Source of the DNA: Lepeophtheirus salmonis
Lineage: Eukaryota; Arthropoda; Copepoda; Siphonostomatoida; Caligidae
Length of the DNA: 64,000 bases
Direction: 5' to 3'
Assembly: GCF_016086655.4 (NCBI RefSeq)
Contig: NC_052134.2
Span: forward strand, 6,262,001 to 6,326,000
Below are positions 34,820 through 47,500 of the stretch, piece by piece (position 1 is the first letter of the stretch; every line of letters begins with the position of its first letter). Made by a program: the position numbers and the translations under genes. The notes beneath the pieces are model-generated. The model ran no database searches. It saw only the letters and a program-made list of their open reading frames with translations, and had not been told where the DNA came from.

Positions 34820-37090
34820 TTAGCTTCAAGAAATATAATTTAAATCATTAAGAATCAATGTATTTCTAGTATGTTATATTGTATTGTTTTTTAGTATAGA
34901 GTTATTAGCTTTGTTCAAGGAGAAAATGTATTTTTTTTTTGTATTTTAATCTATTGTATTGTATTTTTGTAAACATATATACGTCAAGATAATTATAACT
35001 TAGGAAAATACCTAAAAAGACAGGGGAAAAAGAAGGAAAAAATATAAAAAACAAGCATTTATTAATATCTGGAATAAAAAACCCTGGCCACAAATAAAGA
35101 ACTTATAATATAATTATACAAATTGAAGTACAGTTTATTGGCTTTGATTTGATACCCATATCAATGCTATACGATAAACCATTGCAAATCTATAGTCAAA
35201 AGAATAAAAACATTCACGTTTCTTTGCCTTTTTTTTATAGCCACACAAAAAAGGTCCATTGGGCAAGCATAGCCGCGGTCTAAAATCAAAATGACTGATA
35301 TATTTAGTTTCTATAGACTTTGGAGAAGGAAGAAAGTCAAATATTAAAAGGTTTAAAAAAGAAAAAAAAATTTTGAACAGGTCTAATGCACAGAGATATG
35401 CAGTCAAGAATCCCATTCCATAGTTTGATACATTGAATTTTGACTTATGTAGCCTATTCTTTTTTTAAAGATGAAATATAAATCATTAGAAGAAAAATTG
35501 CTCAATATTAATGATTTAGTAAAATATAACACTTCTAGCATGGTTCAGATTGATTGATTGTTTCCTGTTGATTTAAATTCATTTTTCAATGTCCAGTAGA
35601 AATATAATATTTACAAAAAAAAAGTTATCATTTCATTTTAGTTTAAACTTTGTATGACGATCACCATCAAAGACCTTTGAAATTGTATTTAATAATACTC
35701 ACATTAATTCGTCTAAGAAATCGTTTAATACATTTCTGAGATTATTTTGGTTAGATTGGATCAATCTTCTGAATAAATCAAATATTCAAAGACATATGTC
35801 CTGTCTATGCAATCATTCTGTTAGTTTGAAAAGAGCAATTAATTTTGAAATTCGGTTGAATTCATTGAAAGAAGGATTGATTGTTTTCAAATAAATTTCC
35901 TTTATTTTAGGAACGAATTTATTATTTTAACTCCTGCAATAGCCATTGTACAAATATAAATTACGAAATTATTTTTTGAAGATCTATTTGAGAAATGGTA
36001 ACTCCAAGTTTAATATCAAATTTCCTTCCATTGCATTAAAACTTTGTTTTTCCTCCTTTGTAATTAATCAAAAATGTACGGTTACATTATTAAATGAAAC
36101 ACTTCTAAGTTTTTTATTATACATAGTTTTCATAACTATTTAAATATGTCTAAAGTCATTAAAAAAGATTTGCTTTTTTTATTAAAAAAGTATTAAATTA
36201 CTGACTTACGACATAAATAAGTTTTTGAATCCAAAGAATTTATCTAACATCAAAAATTGCATTTACTCAAAAGAAAGTTGATTTTATTACAAATTTTTCG
36301 TAAATTGTAAAAAAATGTGTACTGATAATATATTTTTAATTAATTAATTTGATTTATCATTTATAATTTATTACTTTTTATTATTTTCTTATTATAATTC
36401 CAATAAACGAAAAATATTGTTGTTTTTTTTTGTTTTTTTCAAAAGGTAGAATACACAAATGCCTTTTTCTAATAAATATCACATTTTTTTGACATTTTGT
36501 TAATTAATACTCTGTGATACTACATATTACATCAAGATAAGAGTAATTGATGAAGGGAAGATAAGACAAAAATTACAGTTTTTAAACCGATATTTAATTA
36601 AAATTAGGTTTTTTCACCGAAAGATTAAGTAGTTATGATAGGGATGTAACAAGCTCACCTAAGCCGATATATGTTGCATTCTAAAGTGAAGAGATTTATA
36701 TATGTGATGTACAACTTGTAATGCATGTACACGTAACAACTTGTATCAGCAAATTCTACATGTTGCAGTTTCTTCAACTAAAAGTACATTTGTATTAAAA
36801 TAACTAAAAACTACACCAATAAAATATATCGATCATCCATGGAATATTCAATATTCAAGTATTGTAAATCTTTCATTCAAAAATATACATACATTTTTTG
36901 GTTGCAACTTGCACAGTTTGTTATACAATTTGCAAATTGTACACAAAATATATATTAAGGGTGATACAGATATGTCTTGACAAAGTTCATTTTTGACGCC
37001 ATAAATCATCCAATCAATATTTTTTTGTCCCTAAAATTTCTTCAATCGGTTGATTTTTCCCTTGGGTATCCTGTATAAGTTGGCTCACAC
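34820..37090. other. Nothing recognised
   Basis: AT-rich. The minus open frame 35135-35416 (93 codons) and the plus frame 35946-36143 match no family I know. Confidence 0.4.
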
Positions 37091-37097
37091 GTCATAC

Positions 37098-37440
37098 TTT
37101 CTCTTTCTATCCCCAAATTGGAGACAACGACAGAGGATAGTTGAAATTCAACTCTTGCAACCTTTTAATAATAAGGAAATACATTTGGTACGTCAAGCGT
37201 AGGGACGTAAGGATCTCGACTTTTCCCAGTTGTTCGGTTAATTAGCACTTCGAAGGGTCACAAAAGTAGATGGAAGGTCTCAGTGTGCTAAATAAATTGT
37301 GAATTTGGCTCTTATAGAGTATTCAGAGGAGGGGAGGGGGTGAGTTCTCTCGGAGTCCATCCGTTGACTGTGAGAGGAGGCCGGAGCAGATCATAACTAA
37401 TTATGTAAGGCATTACGACTTTTTCTTATATCTACCATGA
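37098..37440 (+). repeat. Dispersed repeat R1, copy 2
   Basis: Same-orientation homologue of 10228-10600. It starts CTTTCTATCCCCAAATTGGA then GACAACGACAG, and includes GGAGGGGAGGGGGTGAG and GAGTCCATCC, ending near TTTTTCTTATATCTACCATG. It is GC-richer than its flanks, as is copy 1. Element class is unknown. Confidence 0.6.
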
Positions 37441-37689
37441 TCATGACAGTAGAACTAATTTCAGGAATACTTTGCACGAGAGTCGTTGTGTGCAACTTCG
37501 TACTGGCTTTTTTCTTCATGGACATCGATGAACTCGGACAGGAGTGAATTCAATGCATAATTGAATTATTTATTAATAAATAATCATGGTCCTTATATAT
37601 GGTAGGGACAGTGGGGAATGCTTTCTAGTTGAAGTTGAAAATTGTTCAGCGGCAACATTGTTAACACAATAAATTAGAATAAGTAATCA

Positions 37690-38565
37690 AAATTAGCTGC
37701 GAGCACCAAGTCCTCGGAATGCAAGAACCCCTAAAGCTGTCTTGGAAATCCGTGCCAATATTTATACGAGCCCAAGAAGATCAGCTAATAAATTGATAGC
37801 TTAACATAATATTTCGCGTAGCTTTTTTGCTCAGAATAGTCCATGAGGATCTCAAAATAAAATTATTAGAGTTTCAGATCGGCCGTTCATAACTAAGGCA
37901 ACGGCAGTGCTACGTAAAGAACGCAGTCGAATTTTGCTTAAAGTTTTATGCGACACACGAAAATATCTTCTCGGACGAGAAAAAGTTTGACCTGTATGCC
38001 AACTTCAACCGTCAAAATGATCGAATCATAGCTGGTCCAGGTAATGAAGTTCCATCAGATCTAAGAGCAGTCCTCAATTCTAAATTGATATATTCGTTGA
38101 TAGTATTGGGTGGAATTTCAAGTAAAAGGTTTCATGCTTCCGTTAGTTTTTCTTCAAAATAGTTTTCAGATAAACCTAGAACGCTACATATCTTACATTT
38201 TGGAACCTGTAGTCTTTTCTTGGTATGAATCCCGGAAGTAAAAAAAAAATAATTATATTTTTCACTAGGACTGAGCCCCTGTACATACCAGAAGAGTAGC
38301 TGCAGTCTAATTTGGAATTTCGGCCAAATAACTTTTGCCCTCCTTCGAGCTCAGATATTAAGCCCTTCGATTATTTTGTTGAGGGTTATCTAGATTCGAA
38401 GGTAGGAACAATACGACATCCAATTATTGAATCTCTTAAAGGCAGCACTGAGCAGGAATGGGATGTATTATTACTGAATCCTTAGTACGTAAATAATGGT
38501 AATCATTTCCAAAAAGTTTCCAAGCATTAATCGACAAGAGAGGTGGTTTTATTAAATATATTCTT
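37690..38565 (+). pseudogene. Mariner-type transposase, internally deleted
   Basis: The plus strand reads NARTPKAVLEIRANIYTSPR then RSANKLIA (linker and second HTH), KATAVLRKERSRILLKVL, and then FSDEKKFDLYANFNRQNDRI (first catalytic Asp, about 37974). A middle part without clear homology follows (a weak VPSDLRAVLNSK block is visible). Next come PPSSSDIKPFDYFV and GYLDSKVGTIRHPIIESLK (third Asp), EQEWDVLL and SFPKSFQALIDKRGGFIK, the normal C-terminus. The second Asp region (QDGAPAH-like) was not found, so it is deleted or unreadable. Multiple frameshifts and stops are present. Confidence 0.8.
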
Positions 38566-38654
38566 TGCACCTTTTTAAGTATATAAAAATAGATATTATT
38601 AAGCTTTTCCCCTAAAATGTCCTATTTTTGAACGATTGGTAATAGATTTTGTCA

Positions 38655-38675
38655 ATGCTGGTCTGTAGAGCCCTG
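38655..38675 (-). repeat. Candidate right end of the 37.7-kb mariner
   Basis: ATGCTGGTCTGTAGAGCCCTG followed by TATA, the form of a mariner right end (inverse CAGGGCTCTACAG). It lies 90 bases after the transposase. The left partner near 37.3-37.7 kb was not found, so the call is tentative. Confidence 0.4.
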
Positions 38676-38689
38676 TATATATAAATGGA

Positions 38690-39755
38690 AAATTAACACT
38701 CAATTTTATTTTTTCATCTGATTTGAATCAAATTTGATTTGTCAAATCATTTACAATTAGGAAATTTTAAAATAAAATTACAGTTCTGTAACTCAATCCA
38801 GTGAGTCATATTTCCCAAGCTATTGGTTTTATTTGTTATCAAAATCAGAGGATAAGATGTTTGAGATATTTAAAGTAAAACCAATGAATACTTTTGGGTT
38901 TGCATCGGTCTTTAATATGGGATTTAAAATCAGTACCATATATTCATAAAGATAAAATATATAGAAGGCTTACGCTAAGTAAAAGCAAGTGAAACTTTTT
39001 GATGCCTAAAATTTGTAATAAAAACAAAGGTAAATATATTTATTTATACATCAATCACTCCAAATCTTGTATGGAATTATCCTATACTTTTTAAAACTAA
39101 AAATTTCTATAAAGAAAAATATAATTTATAAAATACAGTGAAGATGGATCAAAAAATATTTGATCCACCCTTTTGTATTTGTTGTATTGCTACAACAATT
39201 TAAATGTTTTGTTCAAATACAACGAGGTCAACTTCTCATCACCTTTTGTTTTTTTATCTAGATATGGATAAAGATTGGACACATAAAAATTGGGGACTTA
39301 CAACAGAGTTTGACTTGTGCCTAAACTTCATCTCATGGCCGTAGAAATAAGGAGAGAAGAATTTGGTTTGATTATCTAAATAAACAAAAATTCATAAAAT
39401 TACGTCCAAAATTACAAAAATAACGTGATAAAAATATTGTACTAACAACAAAAGTTGCCTTATAATTTTTTGGAAAAAAACGATTTGCCAACCATTGCCA
39501 CTTATAAGAGTTCTGACCCCTATATTATTTGTCGTAATCACTTAGCAAGTCCCTTCTACTAATAAATGGTGAATAGCGAAGCAGTTGGGCAAAGTGACGT
39601 ATTAGGAAAATTACTATAAAATATCAGGTATTTTTTATTTTCTTTTTGAAAGAGGAAAGGTTGAGAGATACAATGATTAATAATGTGAAGGGATAATCAT
39701 CAGAAATTGTTACATGTCTTCATAAAAGCAATATATCATTAATACAAATATTTTG
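38690..39755. other. Nothing recognised
   Basis: AT-rich sequence without recognised homology. Confidence 0.45.
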
Positions 39756-39759
39756 AGTG

Positions 39760-40760
39760 TTTTTTTTTTTTTATTCTGTCGATTTTTTTTTTTTGCATCT
39801 TTTTCCATAATAAATGTTCTGAACATTGATTGGTTGAATTTGAATTAGCTATTGTTAAGTCGTAAACAATTTTCAACTATTAATGAATAATAATTGTATT
39901 GTTGGGAATCATTGGCTAGCCACCAACTAATTTTGGGTTTTTTTCTGTTTCTTTTAAGGGAAAGGTTAAGATGTACTTTAGTGGTAACGACTTGTTATAA
40001 CTTTAAATATCTGGCAATCAATATAAATCAATGAATATAGCAAATATTTGTTTATCAATTTTTCCTTTAAAGTTAAGTGTTATGTATTTGAAATGTTGAC
40101 ATTCCTATCTTTTTGAATTAAAATTAAATTGTTTTTTCAAAATATTTTTCGTTATAAAATATTTTCACGTAATAAGCAAGGGAAAAATAACAATATATTT
40201 AACACTTATAGGTATGTATATGTTTAATTTTTATAGAAAAATCAAATATCTGGAGCCTAAAACCAACTACAAGCTTTAATCGAAATTAACTTGTAATTAA
40301 GATCTTTCATTGAATACTTAAAAAGTTAAATAAAAAAAAGGTTAATAGAAAGGGAGAGAGGAGGAAGTTAAAATTCTTTAAGAAAAGTTCAAATAACATA
40401 CTTTCATGTCAGGAATGTTTGAAAAATAATGCAAATAATAATTGGAAAAGTTAATTATTATTGACAAAATACATGTATGTATTTTGTTTTAAACTCATTT
40501 TTGGAATTTTTATTGTATTAATATAAAAGATTGTTAATTTTATTGTATCTTGCAAACTTTCTTTTAATATAAATAGGAGTATAGGCTCAAAATCAGTTTG
40601 TAATTTCAAAATTCTTCTCAATTATGGCATCATTATTAAACGATTGCTGGAAATTGTTCACCTCCTCAACAAGAGCCAATTCGAATCCCACTGAGCAACG
40701 CTCAAAACATTTATAAGGGGAAAGAAGCAGAAAAGGGATAGCTGACAATAAAAAACATTA
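39760..40760. mobile_element. R2 element with long imperfect TIRs
   Basis: Left arm (about 39760-39910) and right arm (about 40600-40760) are inverted copies. Left ATAATAAATGTTCTGAAC pairs with the inverse of CTCAAAACATTTATAA. Left GAATTAGCTATTGTTAAGTC pairs with the inverse of the CCTCAACAAGAGCCAATTC block. Left AACAATTTTCAAC...AATGAATAATAATTG pairs with the inverse of CATCATTATTAAACGATTG. The interior is non-coding. The arms also occur alone at 52250-52400 (left-arm-like) and 60215-60400 and 25312-25470 (right-arm-like), so R2 is a non-autonomous DNA transposon with solo ends. Superfamily unknown. Confidence 0.6.
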
Positions 40761-40897
40761 TAACATTTTATGTTAGTGAAGTAATTCCGTAACAGGCATT
40801 ATAATTACACAATGAATTAAAAAACGTCCTCTTGGAGACATAATTGTTGATATAACTGGGGTAATATCAGATATTGTTTTTTTCAATATCACCAATG

Positions 40898-40930
40898 TTT
40901 CTTGCTACATCATAGTGACGTAGCAAGAAA
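40898..40930. repeat. Short perfect hairpin
   Basis: TTTCTTGCTAC (40898-40908) and GTAGCAAGAAA (40920-40930) are perfect inverse 11-mers around an 11-base loop. No terminator or gene context gives it a function. Confidence 0.7.
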
Positions 40931-40934
40931 TTTC

Positions 40935-41605
40935 ACAGTGGATGTGCTTTCATGTTTTTAATTAAAAATAAAAAGAATGGATCTCTAAGCCACAAAATAT
41001 TTGAAACTAAATACCTCTTTTGAAAATCTGCAATTGGCCCATATTAACCCATAATTATACAAATACGGGCCACCAAATTTTGATTAATATGAATTATACT
41101 TAATGGGTTTATTTTTTTTCCTAATTAGGTGTATTATATGAATGATAAAATGACTTAGACAGCACACATAATGTGGGCAACAAGGGTTAGTTAGGCTTTA
41201 TTTAAGCTACGCATCTTACTTTGCAAAGTTTGACAAATCTCTCCCAAAATCCAAAGTTGCAGATGCACTTCCTACAAATCAAGTTTTGGAAGCCTCATGA
41301 CAATATCAGAAACATTAACAAAAACATGGCCAATATTACCCTAATTAGTGTCCCCCATATTACTCCATCAACCCATTTCATATTTTTATTATTTTAATAA
41401 AAAGTTTATCATCTTAAAAAATAATGATTATTATCACATAATTTTCTATGTTTACTATTTTATCTTTGGTTGCAAAAAAAAAAATCCACTAATAGAATGC
41501 AATTAAAAAAAAACTGGGGCAATTAAAAAAACAATGGAAAGTAAAAATAAATAAGTCCCCTTATATATGGGTGGCACAATTAGGTGATATGGCTAAAAGA
41601 AGTAT
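40935..41605. other. Nothing recognised
   Basis: AT-rich, non-coding as far as can be seen. Confidence 0.45.
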
Positions 41606-41610
41606 TCATA

Positions 41611-41699
41611 TACCGTCAGTTGTTAATTTTTCAGCCACTCTTATTAGAGTTCAAAATAACGTAGAATAAGAGTGGCTCAAAAATTAACAAGTGACGGTA
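41611..41699. repeat. Strong palindrome: 35-bp arms, 19-bp loop
   Basis: Left arm 41611-41645 (TACCGTCAGTTGTTAATTTT through TTATT) and right arm 41665-41699 (AATAAG through GTGACGGTA) are inverse repeats with two mismatches in 35. The loop is 41646-41664. The unit is flanked by TA on both sides (CATA|TACC...GGTA|TAGA). It could be a tiny palindromic MITE with TA target duplication, or a transcribed hairpin of microRNA-precursor size. Nothing else in the sequence decides between these. Confidence 0.9.
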
Positions 41700-42099
41700 T
41701 AGACCAACTCCGGGTATACCTTTTGTATCTCCTTTATTAAAAAAAATGGTACAAAGATACATACTAACACCAAGTGGGATGTGACTCACATGTAGATTAC
41801 AGTACCATTTTTGATTAGTTTCAAAATTTGAATATCTTTGGTGAAATGTGAACTGTGTACTTATATATACGTGTAAAATTACGCTTCTAATTGCGTCATA
41901 TTATATAGAAAATGAAGTGAAAATCAACGTACCTGCTCTCACGACGACAACTTAAGGCTAATGGAAGAGATGCATGAAATAATGAGTTGCAGTACGGGAA
42001 TAAATGAGTCTGAACCTATCACAGGGAACGTGTTAAGGTCAAAGTAGTTTTTGGTAAGCTCAAAGCTACTCAGTCTATAGTTTTAGATTATCAACTAAT

Positions 42100-42900
42100 C
42101 TATTAGTCCTGTGAATAAATACTAAATGAGGAGCAGATAGGGGCCTGATAATGAACTGAATCCTACAGTTTGCCAGCTCAGGAGTACAGGAATCAATTGA
42201 AATAGGTTGACATATTTTATACAGAAATTTTTTGATCTGTACTTAGATGATCGACCACATTTTTTGGCAAGTTAGCCAAATTACAAGTCACCGCAGAAAA
42301 CGGAACAACAATTTCATTTTCACAGCCAGCCAATCGTTTTCGAATTGGTCCAGAATATTCTTTAGGACCCAAAGTACCAGTATCTAAGCTCAAAAATAAA
42401 TGACAAAGGGGTAACTCATTGGCATGAAGCATACAAATGTACCATTGTAATGGTTTCTCTAAATATTAAATCACATCACCTTTCCATCCGGTGTTAGTTG
42501 CAGGTCCGTCACATTCAATAGAAAGTATGCCATCTAAACATCAACCTTGTCTCTCTAATAAATTTGGGATCGAAGTAAAAATGACCCTACTTGTAGCAAG
42601 ACTTGTCATTGTGTGTCCCGAATATAATGATCCAGGTGCTGCTAAAACTGAGATGTGATCTTCTATAACTTGGTAATGGTCCTCTATTTTCATTTTATTT
42701 CATTTTTTTCTTTACACCCATCAAAGAAAATACTTTTAATGACAACTCCTACAAAAAGCTTTTGAAGCTTTAACACGAGCTTAAGATACAGCTTTGTGAA
42801 TCTTGTTTTCATGAATGATCAGAGTTGAATTTTCGACTGAAACTAAGCCCAAATCAGCCAAAACTGCAGAAGCAACAGCAGCAGATTGCAGATTATTATT
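42100..42900 (-). pseudogene. Family X, second subfamily, partial gene
   Basis: On the minus strand from about 42880 downward: ASAVLADLGLVSVENSTLII; DHISVLAAPGSLYSGHTMTS; IECDGPATNTGWKGDVI, a stop, then YLEKPLQWYICMLHANELPL; GPKEYSGPIRKRLAGCENEI; VDHLSTDQK; FLYKICQPISIDSCTPELAN. The CDGPATNTGWKG box corresponds to the FDTTAxNxG box expected in the 33462 copy, and an Asp is present here. The LHANELPLxHL block plays the part of C(K/R)HHI. Stops and frameshifts are present. I recall similar multi-copy uncharacterised arthropod proteins but no name. The open frame 42217-42432 is the real frame for the central part. Confidence 0.6.
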
Positions 42901-42909
42901 TTATAAAAT

Positions 42910-44260
42910 AAAAAATAATAAAAATTACTGACTGATTTTCATCAAACTTGGTGCTAAGATTATATATTGTACAGTAAAAGGCCATTACATTCTTGAGAGG
43001 TAAAAGTCACACTGATATTGGTATTAGAAAAATTATTGTATCTTAAAAAATTAAGATAAGTGTATAATCTTTCGAAAATATTAATACTTTTCTCGTAAAA
43101 AATGGATAAATATAACAGAAAATAATATTGATAAATGGAAGGATATAATTTTAGTACTGCGGTCTACGCACCTATACGTTTGTCATAATCTTCATTGTAC
43201 TGGGTAATTTTGATATTTAGATTATAAAATATATATAAACTATTATTCAAAAATAGTTATATTTTAATTTATGTTGTTGTTTTTTTTTGGCTTTTTTGTT
43301 TTATCTATACTTTTTGTCCAAAAACTACGCAAAATCATCAAAAAAGGTATTTTAGAAAAACTTTTAGGCCAATGAGGCAGGGTATAGGATATACTTAGAT
43401 CCCTAAAAAAATGATTTTTGAGCTTCTCAGATCTTAAAGCATGGAAAAAATGCGGAAACATATCCGCATTCAAGTTCAAAAATTCAAATTCAAGAAATTA
43501 TATTTTTGAATAGGTCTACTGCCTCCTACGTTACGTACTACAGCATAAAATTTGAATTTATGGAATATATTATTAATTTTTTTAATGCAGTAGTTACATG
43601 ATCATATATATTAATTGATATTTTTCTTCCTGTACGATATGCCGTTATACCTGGTTCATTTGAAATATTTTACATAATAGACACCATGAAATATACTTAT
43701 AATTGACAGACAATATTATGAATTAACAAAAAAATATATGTTTATTAAATATATCAACTATTGTCCTTGGAATCTCTGAAATGCTACATACATAATGAGG
43801 AAGGAAAAATATTATTATATAATTAAATAAATACACAGTCTGATGGCACTTAATACTAATTTCATACAAAATATACTATATACAGCCAAGCTTGTATTAT
43901 GCAGTACAGCAAGGAAGACTGAAAAAGTGACTGCTTAGCACAAGTGACCTATTAAACCAGGTTTGGTATCTTGGAACAATTAAAAAGTTGAAAATAATAT
44001 AATACAACAAAGGATAAAATTTACGTCTGGGTAGTATTGGGATAACATTCATTCTCAGATGTAGAGGAAAGCAAAGTCAGAAATGTGGGGGAAACATTCA
44101 TTTATGTATATTCACACATATTTTGTTTATTGGCTCGTTTACAGAGTGGGAATTTTGAATCAGGGACAAGTTTAGACCTCAATATCATGGTAATATATGT
44201 TTATGAAAGTGTGACTATCATATTCAGCTGACAAAACTGAATAACAAAATAAATGTAGCA
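42910..44260. other. Nothing recognised
   Basis: AT-rich. The minus open frame 43264-43479 has no recognised motif. Confidence 0.45.
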
Positions 44261-44270
44261 AATCATTGAG

Positions 44271-44582
44271 ATGTCCTCCGAATACGAGCCCCGTACAGCC
44301 ATTATTGTGTGTCTCCGTCCTGGATACACGCCCAAGGACGCAAATAACCTAATAGATCATTATGCTAGAGAGCTGAAATTGATGGTAACAGATCAAGTGG
44401 CCTATTAAAAGTTAAATTGGCCCAGTTTGTTGAAATTGTGTAATTGGAAGCGGGTTATATTTTATAAAACACACATTTTTAATAACTGTTTGTTTTCGGG
44501 AAAGGAAATGTGGGCTCCTAGCCACCTGGATCTAAACCCCTTGGACTACGATGTATGGGGTGTTTCGGAGAGACTACAATAA
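44271..44582 (+). pseudogene. Severely deleted mariner transposase
   Basis: ATG at 44271 opens a 45-codon frame MSSEYEPRTAIIVCLRPGYT then PKDANNLIDH, fitting the first helix-turn-helix of a mariner transposase; it stops at 44408. About 100 bases later, from 44508, the frame MWAPSHLDLNPLDYDVWGVS then ERLQ-stop holds the third catalytic Asp (PLDY). The first two Asp regions are gone, so some 500 bases of coding DNA were deleted. The usual SSPDLNPLDY has become PSHLDLNPLDY. No TIRs were recognised. The minus frame 44518-44748 is a shadow. Confidence 0.7.
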
Positions 44583-44589
44583 ACGTACA

Positions 44590-47500
44590 CATAACACTGT
44601 AGACTCCTGTGGGACTATATTCTAGAGCCAGTGCCCAGTATGGATGGTTAGAGGCTGTGGTTGAAGCTGGTGGTGTTTGGTTTAAGTGATTGACTTTACT
44701 ATGGAAACCGTCATGTATGTAAGAGCAACAGATTTGTAAATTTTTCAATTTATTTTAGGAAATATAAAATGGTTAAATTTTCCTGATTATAAATCCCTTT
44801 GATCGGACTATTTGCCAAAAACATTTTTGACAAACAGACGTTTTGTCGAATCTACATTTTTCCGATGAACCATTTTCCCACCGTTTTTTTTTATTTTCCG
44901 AAGGACAATTCGGGATTATTTTCCAAAAAATTATATTGATATATATGATTGCATTTTTTAATTCAATCTAAAATGAAAGTATTAAAGATAAGTATTGTCC
45001 ATATACTATATATGTCATATGGGTAAATTAATTAGTGTTATTTTGCATAAAAATATTTTTGTTAAAATATTTTCATTAATGATTATTATATAAACACAGT
45101 AGCACGTTATTCGTATGAAATTCGATTCTTTAGGAAACCGTTAAATAAATTTAAATTCATATTTAATTACTAAAGAAATGGCTATAAAAAAATTATTCCA
45201 TACTGTGTGCTGATTATCCAATTTAGTCAATTGTGGTTGGGTTCAACTTTTTGAGAATTTTTCATCTCCTAGGTGATTTCAGGTAAAGACTCCAACTACA
45301 TTCAAATAATATGCTACTCTATTGTATTTAAATTATGATTCATTCATTTATATAATTTAAAAGAAATATTTTTCTGTTAACATAACAATAATTAATTGAC
45401 CTTTATTATATTATATAGGATAGGAAAAGTCCCTAATTATTATGCTATCATTTTAAATAGCATTAAAAATGCGTAACGGAAGAGTACTACTGAATGATGA
45501 CCCTTGTTAATATCATCAGCCTGTTAAATGATTTTGGGGTGATGGAGAATGAGTTACTGCTGTGAAGATTCTTGACATGGCCAGTTCTTTTGAAATTGGT
45601 GATGATACTTTGGAGAGAGGATTTAGGAATAGAAATATCTTTTGTAGCTGTCACCTTGATTATGACAATTGCTTAGCGGATGTAGTCACTGTACTCATTG
45701 ATCTTGGTCATATTGAGTGTTGATAATGATTGAAGCAAGAAATTGGCACATCACACTTTTATACATCAGAAGATAGTTCAAGGAAATTCTTGATCTCTCG
45801 AGTACTTTATAGAAGTTTCAAAATCTTTCCACCATCATAAAAAAATACTAGAACATGTGTTTTTTATTTTTACATTTTAAGAGGCGGATGAATACTTTTA
45901 AAACAAGGAAAAATTATTTTTAAGACATAAAAAATATTGTATAAAAGAAGTTGATATTTTTAATTAATAAAAAGTCATTATTATCAAAAATAATACAACA
46001 AGAAAATTTAAAACAATACTTAAAGATTTCCGATATAGATATGGCAAATATAGAAAGAGTACGAATATTTTGGAGCTCAATTGTAGTGTGCACAGATCCC
46101 GTATCTTCTAAAGTAAGCAACAAAAAGGTTAGTGAGATTTGGTAACATTTTCATAGAAAAAATTTAAAATTTTTTTTTAATAATTTGAGGAAGGTACGTC
46201 TCTTTAAGTTTACTCTTTTATTTTTAAATGCATAAATACAAATTAAAAATATTATATCGGATGGACGATGACAGCAAGCTCAACTTTTATTTCATTTCCT
46301 TTTTTATTATATTATATTCAGCTATGAATCTTCTTTGCTATTTGCTAACTGGTGATTACAATGATCAATCGATGTAGACTAAGTCATCTATAAAATAAGA
46401 TGTTATCAAAAAACTTCTTTTTTTTTTAACTATACAATTATTTTTTTATTTAAAGATCATATCATGAATTACTCAACATCATTGTTGAGTCATCCATGCA
46501 TTGATGACACGGAGAACTAAATATTATTTTTCCTACATAATATTTATCCATAAGTATCTCATTCTGAAGGTTAATACAAGCTTTACCAGGTATCTAATAA
46601 ATTGATATTGCGGATTTTCCTTAATTATGAATCTCCATATTTGATGTCGAAATTGATGCAAAGAAGTTCTGATTTTTTATCATCTCTGAGCTTTGAACCA
46701 AATATTTACCAGTGTGACAACAAGGAACGGCGCAAGTTGAAGGCATATTTCACGTCCTCTTTCACTTTCTATACTTACTATATATTTGTTTTTAACCAAT
46801 TGACGATAAATATTATAACTTATTGGTTCAAAATAGTCATGTCTATGATAGAGTGTTGCATGATTTTAATAGTGAATAGTTTATCCAGATGTTAAGTAAT
46901 CCATGGTTCATTGTATAATGTATCATTATGACAAGAATAATATTTTTTGCAAACTATGTGCATTGTTCTTAATATATATCTTATATATACATATATTATT
47001 TTGGCTTATATATTATGGATACTTTTATGATAACTTTCAAGGACAGACAGCAGAGAATTGGTCTCAAGGACACCACAATACGAGACATGACGACGAGACA
47101 CCGTTTCAAAGTTTTAAAAAAGTTATTTGTATGGAATTAATTGCCTTGAATTATGAGCTCGGTCCAAGGACGAATTGAGCTCGTATTTGATAATAATAGT
47201 TTATACATACATTTACAATATGTTTGTCATTATCATTATGGGAATTATTCTCTCATTGGTGGTCTGCAACGCTTCAATATGCTTTAGATGCTCCAATGAA
47301 CAAATTGTACTTAATTATAAATATATACTATATTTGATATGTTTCTATGACGTGCATACAGATCATTAAGGTCCGTATGTACATATTTCTACATCATTTA
47401 GATATACAGCATTAATACTCCAGATATATTTTGGATAAAAATATGGAACAGAAGAGCGTCTTCGAATGACGATTTAACTACGAAATTCTGCCTTCTTGAA

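Noticed and set aside
46602..47369. Three consecutive plus-strand open frames with hydrophobic stretches
   Set aside because: Translations are typical of AT-rich DNA (F/I/Y/L-rich), with no start context, splice signals or recognised domain.
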